From positions 72,606 through 136,605 of the forward strand of contig DUBB01000031.1 in the NCBI GenBank assembly GCA_012960535.1: a DNA stretch of 64,000 nucleotides. Reading direction: 5' to 3'. The stretch comes from Gammaproteobacteria bacterium. GTDB lineage: Bacteria; Pseudomonadota; Gammaproteobacteria; Pseudomonadales; Azotimanducaceae. The position numbers and the translations under genes were made by a program. The notes beneath the pieces were generated by a model, which was given only the letters and a program-made list of their open reading frames with translations, did not search any database and was not told the DNA's origin. Positions 21,497-29,445 of this stretch are shown in pieces (positions within the stretch are counted from its first letter, which is position 1; each line of letters starts with the position of its first letter).

Positions 21497-22849
21497 ATGC
21501 AAGATAACAAAGCGACACTGTTTCACTCCGGCAAGTTGATTGATGGTACTGGTCGAGTTGTCACTGAAGAACCCGTACTGGTTGTAGGCGACAGAATTCA
21601 GGTAACCGGCCAAGCTGCAAGTGAGCAATCTCAAATGTTTTCCGATCTGGCGTCCGTCAATTTGAAGGGCGATCTGTTGATGCCGGGACTGATTGATAGT
21701 CATTGCCATATCAGCTTCGATGAACCCACGACCAACGACGAACTCTTTTTCCATCGGCGTGCCGGACTGGCGACACTCGTGGCTGGCGTGAATGCCCAGA
21801 AAGTCTTGCGTGCCGGGGTTACTTCCATCCTGGATGCAGACTGTATCTTTGAGGTTGGTGTCGATCTGCGAGATGCAATTGAAGGCGGGGTTATTGCCGG
21901 ACCACGAATCGCCACGGGCGGCAATGCACTCATTAACAGCATTGCCGGTACCGCGAGCAGGTTGCTGCCTGACCGTGGCCGCAGAGGATACGGCGTGGTT
22001 GTGCACACTCACGATGAAATCGTAAGTGAGATTCATTCCCAGGTGAAACTAGGCGTCGACTGGATCAAGGTACACGTCAGTGGATTGCCGCTTCGACCGA
22101 ACCATGCGCAGGATGAAATCCAGACCTGGTCACTGGACGATTTGAAGTGTGTCTGCGATACGGCACATCAATTAAATGTCCCGGTTGCTGGTCACTGCAG
22201 GAATGCATCCAGCGCCCGTGATGCAGCACTAGCAGGTTTTGACCTCATTCTTCATGCAACCCACATGGATGAAGAAGCAACCCGGGCAGTTATTGATAAA
22301 CGAGTGCCTCTTGTGCCTACCTTTACATTCCAGGCGAACCTCGCTGACTTTGGTGCAGCCATTGGTGCCGACGAATCATATTGCCAGGTATTCCAGGACG
22401 AGATTACCGGGAGTAGTGCCGCGCTGCGCACAGTATTCGAAGCCGGTGTGCCAATTCTGACAGGCAGTGAGAGTGGCTTTTCAATCACCCCGTACGGGCA
22501 ATGGCACTACCGTGAACTGAAATTGTTTCAGGAGCATCTTGGCATGAACGCTGAACAGGCAATCCAGAGTGCGACGGGGCATGGCGGAATTGCAATCAAG
22601 CGAGCCGATGATCTGGGCCGAGTTGAAGCTGGATGTATAGCCGATTTGCTTATTGTTGATCCCGCAGTCCTGGATGACCTGGACCTATTGGGTCGACCTG
22701 GGACGATTCGGGAAATCTACAAGTCCGGGAAGTCTGTTGATGTCATTCAGCCACTTCCGGAAACCTGGAACATACCTGGCTGGCGTATCAGTGAGTTTTC
22801 AAACCAGATCCTGACTCAGGCTCTTGCCAAGGAGTATCTTGAATCATGA
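21497..22849 (+). CDS. Amidohydrolase, imidazolonepropionase-like family
   Basis: A 450-residue metal-dependent hydrolase. N- and C-terminal beta-sandwich parts (LFHSGKLIDGTGR and GCIADLLIVDP) enclose a TIM barrel. Metal ligands are visible as His-x-His in DSHCHISFD, a lysine in DWIKVHVSG likely to be carboxylated, and histidines in AGHCRNAS and LILHATHMDE. At the usual GTD position the sequence reads TGSESGF, so a glutamate replaces the conserved aspartate. The ATG at 21497 has GGGAG 12 bases upstream; an ATG at 21485 is also in frame but lies directly on that site. It is the first gene of a seven-gene gapless operon and overlaps the first P450 by four bases. Likely opens a lactam, cyclic imide or amide. 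Confidence 0.85.
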   Translation: MQDNKATLFHSGKLIDGTGRVVTEEPVLVVGDRIQVTGQAASEQSQMFSDLASVNLKGDLLMPGLIDSHCHISFDEPTTNDELFFHRRAGLATLVAGVNAQKVLRAGVTSILDADCIFEVGVDLRDAIEGGVIAGPRIATGGNALINSIAGTASRLLPDRGRRGYGVVVHTHDEIVSEIHSQVKLGVDWIKVHVSGLPLRPNHAQDEIQTWSLDDLKCVCDTAHQLNVPVAGHCRNASSARDAALAGFDLILHATHMDEEATRAVIDKRVPLVPTFTFQANLADFGAAIGADESYCQVFQDEITGSSAALRTVFEAGVPILTGSESGFSITPYGQWHYRELKLFQEHLGMNAEQAIQSATGHGGIAIKRADDLGRVEAGCIADLLIVDPAVLDDLDLLGRPGTIREIYKSGKSVDVIQPLPETWNIPGWRISEFSNQILTQALAKEYLES

Positions 22850-24060
22850 GTGAACCGATTCGACTGACAGCTTTCAACGATTGCGAGGCAGCACTAAAAA
22901 ATAATGACCTGCGGCAGTCTCTCTATGATGCGGGTAGCATTCTTATGGAGAAAGTACTCGTCAATCTGCATGGCGAAGAGCACAAGTCACGAAGGTCCGT
23001 TGAAGGCTTGTTGTTCAGACGATCTTTTTTCAGACTATATGAAGCAGAAATACTTCCACCGCTGATCAAAGCTACCCTGGCACGACTCATCGACAGTGAC
23101 CCCAACGACCTGAAGGACATCAGTTACCGAATTATGTTGCACGTGTCGTTGTCATTTTCCGGTATAGATCGACTTCTGGGTACTGATGAAGAGTCTAAAG
23201 AACTTAATCAACTACTGATTCGTCTGGGACAGGCCGCAACCCTGGGCCAACACACGGGTGATGAACATGATCGGTTAGTTGCCAACATCGAGTCAGCAAT
23301 CAACGAATTCGAGGTCTCTTACTTTGGGCCGTCCCGCAAAAGAAGAGAGTTACTCGTCGCCAGAGTCAAAGCAGGCGAGATGAGCGAGCAAGAACTGCCG
23401 CGGGATGTGCTGACCTTGTTGCTAATGCATCAGGACAAACTGAATTTGTCTCATAGTGTGCTGTTGAAGGAGATTGCCTTTTACTATCTCGCCAGTGCCC
23501 ACACTTCCGTGCATTCGCTAACACACTGTATGTATGAAATATTTAGCTGGCTTAACGTTACAGGCATGCCTGTCGCGGAACTGCTTAAAGATCAGCTTCT
23601 GCTGCAGCGATGTGTTCACGAGAGTGTTCGTCTGCATCCTTCAAGCCCGGAAGCCTGGCGCGTCGCTGATGTGGATACAGCGCTCCCGGATGGTTGCAAC
23701 CTCAAGGCTGGCACTGCTGTGGTAATTGATCTTATCACTGCGAACAGACAACCCGACGTGTTTGGCGAGGACGCCAATAAATTCAATCCAAATCGCGCTC
23801 GGCCATCCGCGCGCAATCCTGCGGGACTGTCGTTTGGCAGCGGCACGCATGCCTGTATTGGCTTGAATCTCGCGGCAGGAACTTTTCTCAGAGACCATCA
23901 GACCTTTGATTCAGCGACGCATCAGTTCGGAACACTATCACTGATCGTTAAAATGATGCTGGAATACGGCATCCAACTCGATCCCGATCATCCTCCGGAA
24001 AAGGATATGACTACGGCCAGAGAAACCTGGTTGAATTTCCCGGTAAGGCTTACAGGTTGA
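22846..24060 (+). CDS. Cytochrome P450 (first of tandem pair)
   Basis: A 404-residue soluble bacterial-type P450. The ExxR motif is HESVRLHP, the PxR-like segment is FNPNRARP, and the heme loop SFGSGTHACIGLNLAAG carries the heme-ligand Cys337. The I-helix region is YYLASAHTSVHSL, keeping a Thr-Ser. The N-terminus is short for the family: it begins almost at the B-helix region, with no membrane anchor. Start ATG and upstream stop overlap (ATGA). No ferredoxin or reductase gene is in the window, so electrons must come from elsewhere. The substrate is unknown; the neighbours suggest a step in one catabolic route. Confidence 0.9.
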   Translation: MSEPIRLTAFNDCEAALKNNDLRQSLYDAGSILMEKVLVNLHGEEHKSRRSVEGLLFRRSFFRLYEAEILPPLIKATLARLIDSDPNDLKDISYRIMLHVSLSFSGIDRLLGTDEESKELNQLLIRLGQAATLGQHTGDEHDRLVANIESAINEFEVSYFGPSRKRRELLVARVKAGEMSEQELPRDVLTLLLMHQDKLNLSHSVLLKEIAFYYLASAHTSVHSLTHCMYEIFSWLNVTGMPVAELLKDQLLLQRCVHESVRLHPSSPEAWRVADVDTALPDGCNLKAGTAVVIDLITANRQPDVFGEDANKFNPNRARPSARNPAGLSFGSGTHACIGLNLAAGTFLRDHQTFDSATHQFGTLSLIVKMMLEYGIQLDPDHPPEKDMTTARETWLNFPVRLTG

Positions 24061-25187
24061 AGGCCGTGACCACAGGCACCTCCTTTAAAGATGCATGGAC
24101 TGCCATGTCAGACCGCCGATTGATTCAGGGGATGTACCGTGGCTGTCCTAAGCTGACTGAAAATGTTCTGTTGAACCTTGAGGGTGATCAGCATGCCGAG
24201 CGCCGTGCGATTATGGCGCCGTTGTTTAAAACAGAGAGTATCGTAGACCTGGAAGCGGAAATTGCGGCTGCAATACCTGGGTGCCTGGAAACTATTAATA
24301 AGCGCGGTTCGGCTGATCTGGTCGACCTTGCGGAACAGTTTTCCCTTGAAACAGCAATAAGGCTGGTTGGCCTTGACGCATCTGCCCATCGACAGCGACT
24401 GCTGGAACTAGTTCGGATCTTTGGACAGGCTGCGACGATGCAGCATTCAACCGAAGACCCGCAAGGCCTTGAGGCCAAAGCCGCCGACTACCTGATCGGT
24501 TTTGTGACTGACTATTTTGATCCGGCTTGGGGACCGATAGGTTCTCCAAATAACTCAGTTCTATCCATGCTGCATGCCTCAGTTGAGCGTGGTGATTTAT
24601 CCCGTGAGCAGGCCATTCGTGACACAGCCTTCTCCCTGCAAGCCTCAATATTCAGTTCTGCCAACGGCGCAGTGCACGCTTTCCACGAAATCTGCCAGCA
24701 CTATCCTGACATCGAAATGCGCGCGAACCTTGCTACTGATCCGATTCGACTGCAGGAGTGCCTTCATGAAGCTTTACGTCTACATCCCGCCAGTCCTGTT
24801 TCGGTACGACTGAATCCAGACCAGGAGGACAATCCACTGGTCATTGATCTTGAAGGAGCGAATAGGGATGTAGCAGTATTTGGCATCGATGCTGATATCT
24901 TTAATCCTGATCGAATTCATGATCACCGCTGGCCGTACGTTGGCCTGACGTTCGGTGTTGGCCATCACAGTTGTCCTGGAAGAGAGCTGGCGGCCGGCCA
25001 AGTCAGGACGCGCTCCCGGGAAGGCACAAACAATAACGTGGGCACGCTTACTCGTTTTCTGGCTGCGCTGTTTGAGCTTGGTGTTAGTCCGAACCCAGCG
25101 GAGCCACCAAAGGCAAGTGAGCTTACCACCCGACAAATCTGGGCGAGCTACCCAGTTTCTAAAATTTCCCCGGGAGAAAGGTTATGA
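24057..25187 (+). CDS. Cytochrome P450 (second of tandem pair, compact)
   Basis: A 376-residue P450, smaller than usual. The ExxR motif is HEALRLHP, the PxR segment FNPDRIHD, and the heme loop LTFGVGHHSCPGRELAAG has heme-ligand Cys306. The I-helix region reads QASIFSSANGAVH, so the acid/alcohol pair (Asp/Glu-Thr) normally used for oxygen activation is missing. The start is TTG at 24057, overlapping the first P450's stop (TTGA); GTG at 24066 is the alternative. It shares the ENVLLNLEGDQHAERR segment with the ENVLVNLHGEEHKSRR-like part of the first P450, so the pair probably arose by duplication and may act as partners. It overlaps the following SDR by four bases. Confidence 0.87.
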   Translation: MKAVTTGTSFKDAWTAMSDRRLIQGMYRGCPKLTENVLLNLEGDQHAERRAIMAPLFKTESIVDLEAEIAAAIPGCLETINKRGSADLVDLAEQFSLETAIRLVGLDASAHRQRLLELVRIFGQAATMQHSTEDPQGLEAKAADYLIGFVTDYFDPAWGPIGSPNNSVLSMLHASVERGDLSREQAIRDTAFSLQASIFSSANGAVHAFHEICQHYPDIEMRANLATDPIRLQECLHEALRLHPASPVSVRLNPDQEDNPLVIDLEGANRDVAVFGIDADIFNPDRIHDHRWPYVGLTFGVGHHSCPGRELAAGQVRTRSREGTNNNVGTLTRFLAALFELGVSPNPAEPPKASELTTRQIWASYPVSKISPGERL

Positions 25188-25921
25188 AGCGAGCACTTGT
25201 CACTGGCGGTGGTGCTGGAATTGGCGCTGCTATCGCGGTAGGGCTGCATGAAGCCGGTTATTTCGTTGGCATCTTGGATCGGGATGGAAATGCCGCGAAT
25301 ACTGTTGCTGCCAAACTGGAAAACGCTATCGCGATTAAAGCCGATATTTCGGTGCCTGATCAGATCAGCACGGTTTTTAAAAATTTCGGTGATCTCGATG
25401 TGCTGATCAATAATGCCGGTATTGTTCGATTTGGATCGTTGCTGGAGATTGCTTTGGAAGATGTGCAGAGTGTTATTGATGTAAACCTGAGGGGTTCATT
25501 CCTTGTGGCACAGTCGGCGGCTCGGGCGATGCAAGGCTCGGGTGGCGGCGTGATCGTAAATATGACATCTATCAATGCAGTTCATCCTGCGCCAGAGGTT
25601 GGTTTTTATGCAGCGACCAAAGCTGCGCTGACCAGCCTGACGAGTTTAATGGCGATAGAATGGGGACCACTGGGGATTCGCGTGAACGCGATCGCGCCTG
25701 GATTCATAGATGCCGGTATGTCTGCGCCGGTGTTCGCTAATCCCGAAGTCAGGGCGAAAAGATCAGCTGGTGTGCCGGTCAGAAGCCTGGGTACAGCGGA
25801 CGATGTGGTCAATGCAGTCTTGTATCTTGTCTCTGACCAGGCCCGTTATGTGAATGGGCACCAACTGGTTGTTGACGGTGGTGTCATCAATAGTGTGCTT
25901 GCGCACTTACCACGCAACTAA
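25184..25921 (+). CDS. Short-chain dehydrogenase/reductase
   Basis: A 245-residue classical SDR. The cofactor loop is VTGGGAGIGAAIAVGL, followed by an acidic end of strand 2 (ILDRDG), which favours NAD(H). NNAG is present, and the catalytic Ser (MTSIN) and Tyr-x-x-x-Lys (YAATK) are intact. It ends with LVVDGG. ATGA overlap with the upstream P450 suggests coupled translation. It probably oxidises an alcohol made by a P450 or hydrolase in the same operon (inference). Confidence 0.93.
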   Translation: MKRALVTGGGAGIGAAIAVGLHEAGYFVGILDRDGNAANTVAAKLENAIAIKADISVPDQISTVFKNFGDLDVLINNAGIVRFGSLLEIALEDVQSVIDVNLRGSFLVAQSAARAMQGSGGGVIVNMTSINAVHPAPEVGFYAATKAALTSLTSLMAIEWGPLGIRVNAIAPGFIDAGMSAPVFANPEVRAKRSAGVPVRSLGTADDVVNAVLYLVSDQARYVNGHQLVVDGGVINSVLAHLPRN

Positions 25922-25928
25922 GCGCGCA

Positions 25929-26603
25929 ATGAATCAGCATCTCATTCTTTCTGGCGGCATCTTTCACGAGTTTGATCAGACGACATCAATGCTCATTGAT
26001 ATCGCCAAGGGTCATGGTCTGTCCAGTCGAGTCTGTCGTCATCCCGATGAAGCGATCAAAATCCTGGCTGCAGATGACGTTAAACTGTTTTCCATTAATG
26101 CCCTAAGGTGGGAGATGACAGGTACAAAATATGATCCCTATCGGCAAGATTGGCGATATTGTATTGATCAGGCTGCCATTGACACTATCCGGCATTTCTG
26201 GGAGAACGGGGGCGGTATTTTTGGTCTTCATACTGCCAGCATCTGTTTTTCCAACTGGCCAGAATGGAGCGAAGTCCTCGGCGGAAGATGGATCTGGGAT
26301 CAATCCTTTCACCCGGACAAAGAATCGCTGAAGATGACACCGACGGAGACGGGCAAAGCATTTGGATTAACCGATTTTTCGCTAAATGACGAACTGTATA
26401 GCGATCTTGAGCTGGCACGTGGAACAGAAGTACTGATGAACGGAACCAATCAGTCCGGTAGCAGCCAACCACTCATCTGGCGGCGAAGCTCCGGAGTAGG
26501 TCGCAGTGTATATGACGCACTCGGTCATGACGCCGAATCATTGGCTCACCCGGCGCACGCCGAAACGATCAAATCTCTTCTTGGGTGGATTCTGAATGGA
26601 TAA
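25929..26603 (+). CDS. ThuA-like domain protein
   Basis: A 224-residue protein with the glutamine-amidotransferase-like ThuA fold. It has LILSGGIFHEFDQTTSMLIDI at the N-terminus, GGGIFGLHTASICFSNWPEW in the middle and GRSVYDALGHDAESL near the end. I take the ATG at 25929, seven bases after the SDR stop; a longer frame starting inside the SDR gene is unlikely. ThuA proteins are linked to sugar (trehalose) use and keto-sugar chemistry, but most have no known reaction. Its place inside a gapless operon with SDRs and P450s suggests a role in the same pathway. It overlaps the next SDR by eight bases. Confidence 0.8.
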   Translation: MNQHLILSGGIFHEFDQTTSMLIDIAKGHGLSSRVCRHPDEAIKILAADDVKLFSINALRWEMTGTKYDPYRQDWRYCIDQAAIDTIRHFWENGGGIFGLHTASICFSNWPEWSEVLGGRWIWDQSFHPDKESLKMTPTETGKAFGLTDFSLNDELYSDLELARGTEVLMNGTNQSGSSQPLIWRRSSGVGRSVYDALGHDAESLAHPAHAETIKSLLGWILNG

Positions 26604-27372
26604 ACAATTCATAGGTCAATTCATAGGTCACTCATTTCTGATTACGGGAGGTGGCAGCGGCATTGGAGCCGCCACCGCTCGCATGCTGGCGGCCCAAGGG
26701 GCGAGGATTACCATATGTGGACGCCGTGCCAATAAACTCGACGACGTGAAAGATACAATCGGCGACGCCTGCTGCGCGGTGGTAGCAGATGTGACTGATG
26801 ATAATGCCCGGGTAAGCGTAATCGAAGCAGCAGTGAAACATGGAAATGGATTATCCGGACTGATCAACAACGCGGGCAACATGTACCGTGGTGCGATCGA
26901 GACGTTAAAGCAGGACAGGTTGCTGGAACTCTTCAATCAGAATGTTGTAGCTGGGATGATGCTTTCCGGCCTCGCGGTCCCGCATCTTGAAAAAACAGCA
27001 GGCAGCATTGTCTTTATCGGTTCGGCACACACCCGGCGAGCATTCCCCGGCGCATCGCCTTATGCAGCGACCAAGGCCGCTGTACAAACATTAACCAAAG
27101 TACTGGCTGCAGAATTGGGCGACAAAAGCATCAGAGTGAATTGTGTAATTCCTGGCGCTGTACCCACAGAAATAAACCAAAGGGCAGGTATTTTTACAGA
27201 GGAGGAAGCCGCCGAACGTTATGAGGCACTTGCACCACTGCATGCGCTTGGTCGCGTAGGTTCGGTAGAAGAAGTCGCTGAGGCGATCTCATTCCTGCTC
27301 AGGTCTCCGTGGACAACCGGTGCGCTACTGGACGTCGATGGCGGTCTAGGTCTAGGCCTGACAAATCAATAA
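26596..27372 (+). CDS. Short-chain dehydrogenase/reductase
   Basis: A 258-residue classical SDR. It has ITGGGSGIGAATARML with ICGRR after strand 2 (basic, so NADP(H) is likely), NNAG, a serine in IGSAHTR and the Tyr-x-x-x-Lys YAATK. It ends with LDVDGGLGLG. The first residues repeat FIGQFIGHSF, from a small duplication of ttcataggtca in the DNA. The start overlaps the ThuA-like gene by eight bases. The operon's two SDRs appear to prefer different cofactors, so they probably catalyse separate steps. Confidence 0.92.
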   Translation: MDKQFIGQFIGHSFLITGGGSGIGAATARMLAAQGARITICGRRANKLDDVKDTIGDACCAVVADVTDDNARVSVIEAAVKHGNGLSGLINNAGNMYRGAIETLKQDRLLELFNQNVVAGMMLSGLAVPHLEKTAGSIVFIGSAHTRRAFPGASPYAATKAAVQTLTKVLAAELGDKSIRVNCVIPGAVPTEINQRAGIFTEEEAAERYEALAPLHALGRVGSVEEVAEAISFLLRSPWTTGALLDVDGGLGLGLTNQ

Positions 27373-27385
27373 AGGGGATATAGTA

Positions 27386-28399
27386 TTGAAACAGGAAACG
27401 AAAACTGCCCTTCTGAATGCGGCAAGTATTGACATACACGCCCACGCAGTACTGACACAAACCATGGGTAGTGCTGGCCCTTATGGCCCAGAGCTTGGTC
27501 GAAGCGATGATAACCAGCCCTGGTTTCGTGTGGGCGACTATCAACTGGATGGCGTTCGATACGAAGGTAGCCCCTTTATGGATCTGGAGCGTCGCCTTGC
27601 CGCCATGGATGCCGTGAATCTTGACATGCAGGTTCTGTCACCGAATCCTCTTACCTACTTCCACTTCATCGAACCAGCTCATGCTGTGCCTTTTTGTCAT
27701 GAACACAACATCGCACTCTCTGCATGGGTAGATGAAGCACCGAACCGTATTGCTGCCTTCGCTGCATTGCCTATGCAGGATATTACTGCCGCATGCGATG
27801 AACTGACTTTCGCGGTGCACGAACTCGGTATGCTGGGTGGATATATTGGTTCGGATATTGGCCGCCCACTTAACGACCCGATGCTGGATGTTTTCTATGA
27901 CAAATGCGTGGAACTCAACGTGCCACTGATGATTCACCCGGCGCCTGCAGGTATCGATGGTCCTGCTGGAGATGCCAACCTGTTGCAGTATGATCTCGAC
28001 CTGTTAACAGGTTTTGCGGCACAGGAGTCTATCGCTGTAGCAACTATCATCTACGGTGGCGTCCTACTAAGACACCCAGACCTGGATATCTGCCTTTCTC
28101 ACGCAGGTGGGGCGGTATCTGCGCTGATCGGAAGGCTCAACCGTGCCTGTGTTAAACGCCCCTGGGTACCTGAGGCACTTCGATATGAAGGTGCTTTTGA
28201 GGAACACCTCTCAAAAATGTGGTTCGATACGCATGTGCAGGACGATCGTGTGCTAAACCTTTTTCGTTCAATTGCTGGTGATTCAAGACTGGTACTGGGT
28301 ACCAATTTTGCGGGTTGGGATCAGCATGAACTCCAGATTACGGCAACGGACATGGCACTTTTCACCGACAATGCAGGGCGATTACTAAGAGTGGATTGA
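27386..28399 (+). CDS. Amidohydrolase 2 / ACMSD-like hydrolase or decarboxylase
   Basis: A 337-residue TIM-barrel protein of the 2-amino-3-carboxymuconate-semialdehyde decarboxylase superfamily. It has the N-terminal metal pair DIHAHAV, a histidine in LMIHPAPAG and one in CLSHAGGA. The conserved late aspartate (usually GSD or GTD) is replaced by Asn in LGTNFAGWD. The start is TTG at 27386 with AAAGGGG eight bases upstream; later ATGs would remove the His-x-His. This family decarboxylates or hydrolyses ring-cleavage products without oxygen. It is the last gene of the operon, 13 bases after the SDR, and is followed by about 1 kb of non-coding DNA. Confidence 0.87.
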   Translation: MKQETKTALLNAASIDIHAHAVLTQTMGSAGPYGPELGRSDDNQPWFRVGDYQLDGVRYEGSPFMDLERRLAAMDAVNLDMQVLSPNPLTYFHFIEPAHAVPFCHEHNIALSAWVDEAPNRIAAFAALPMQDITAACDELTFAVHELGMLGGYIGSDIGRPLNDPMLDVFYDKCVELNVPLMIHPAPAGIDGPAGDANLLQYDLDLLTGFAAQESIAVATIIYGGVLLRHPDLDICLSHAGGAVSALIGRLNRACVKRPWVPEALRYEGAFEEHLSKMWFDTHVQDDRVLNLFRSIAGDSRLVLGTNFAGWDQHELQITATDMALFTDNAGRLLRVD

Positions 28400-29066
28400 G
28401 GGCGCGAGGCTTTTAGCATCAAGTGTGTGGTCACACCTAAAGCGTGATGACCCAGCAATTCCAAGCGATCATGAACGCTTACCGGTTAACGCAGGCTAAA
28501 GATACTGTAGTCCCCTGACATGAAACCAATAGAGTTTGCGGGTCGTCTGACGGTGCTGGTTGTGAAACCGAGGGTAAACCTCACTCGATTTCATGGCGTT
28601 TTCTCTCGGGGCAGGCTTCCCGCCAATAGCCGGTTGCGTGAATTGGTTGTACCAACAGAGCCAGCAGATGATCCAGGGCAAGGTCAGCCTGGTAACTAGA
28701 CCTATTCAATGATTCACCGTTCTTATCCATCGAAGCAGTGGTTATTAGATTATTTTCGGCACAACACTATAGACAATTTGCCCGGAGTGCGGGTAGACGT
28801 TGATCACTTGCGCGGTCTGACTGGCTGCTTTGGTCGTTGGCAGAAGACCCAGTTGCCTGTTAGTCACTGTTGGCGACTGACCGGTAGCAGACGTTAGCTC
28901 TCGCCATCGGGACTGATTATGCCAATCTTATTGATGCGCAGGACATTTGCCAACGGCTCGAGATAATGTACTCTGAATGTTAGCTAGTTAATTCATAGAG
29001 GTTCAGATTCTCTCGAATAATCCCGCATCAGCTGATTCAAAATGGCCGAGAGCAAAACTATTTAAT
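28400..29066. other. Non-coding region downstream of the catabolic operon
   Basis: About 670 bases with no supported gene. Short frames on both strands (for example 28496-28681 minus, 28709-28897 plus) have no ribosome-binding site and no recognised motif. A decayed gene cannot be excluded around 28490-28700. The tandem array described separately begins at 29067. Confidence 0.4.
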
Positions 29067-29206
29067 GAAAGATTTTTACTAGAGGCTTTTTATTGAAAGC
29101 TTTTTGCTAAAGGCTTTTTATTGAAAGCTTTTTACTGAAAGCTTTTTACTGAAAGCTTTTTGCTAAAGGCTTTTTGCTAAAGGCTTTTTACTGAAAGCTT
29201 TTTATT
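29067..29206. repeat. Tandem array, ten units of 14 bp
   Basis: Exactly 140 bases made of ten 14-bp units with consensus GAAAGCTTTTTACT. Re-phased at CTTTTT there are two variants, CTTTTTAYTGAAAG and CTTTTTGCTAAAGG. The bases on the two sides co-vary, so these are two true unit types, five and three copies, mixed along the array. The outermost units are degenerate. The AYT variant can fold as GCTTT/AAAGC. It ends 239 bases before an MFS gene. Confidence 0.95.
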
Positions 29207-29445
29207 GATGGATAGAGAAACAGGTGGCATTAGCCCATCCCTGCATTGGCAAGGGAAGATTTAGGGAGTCAATGCTGAAAGCCAAACCGGAAGCATGCTG
29301 GGGATGTCGGTACTAAAAATCATGACAGACAGCGAGGTAATGCGACCTTGTCGTGATAGTCGTCAGCCATGGATGGTTGAAACAATCAGTTCCGGTGCGG
29401 CATTACTGATGCAAAGTACGCTTACTCGAAGTCGGCAGATTTAAC
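29207..29445. other. Leader region upstream of MFS gene
   Basis: About 240 bases between the 14-bp array and the MFS start. It presumably includes the promoter and 5' leader. No strong ribosome-binding site is seen directly before the ATG, and no further repeat or gene. Confidence 0.4.

Noticed and set aside
25854..25928. N-terminal extension of the ThuA-like protein inside the SDR gene
   Set aside because: The 25 extra residues are out-of-frame SDR coding sequence; the ATG at 25929 fits the fold start and the operon spacing.
29067..29206. CRISPR array
   Set aside because: Units are 14 bp with no spacers and no cas genes; the same holds for the arrays at 42064-42228 and 50371-50426.
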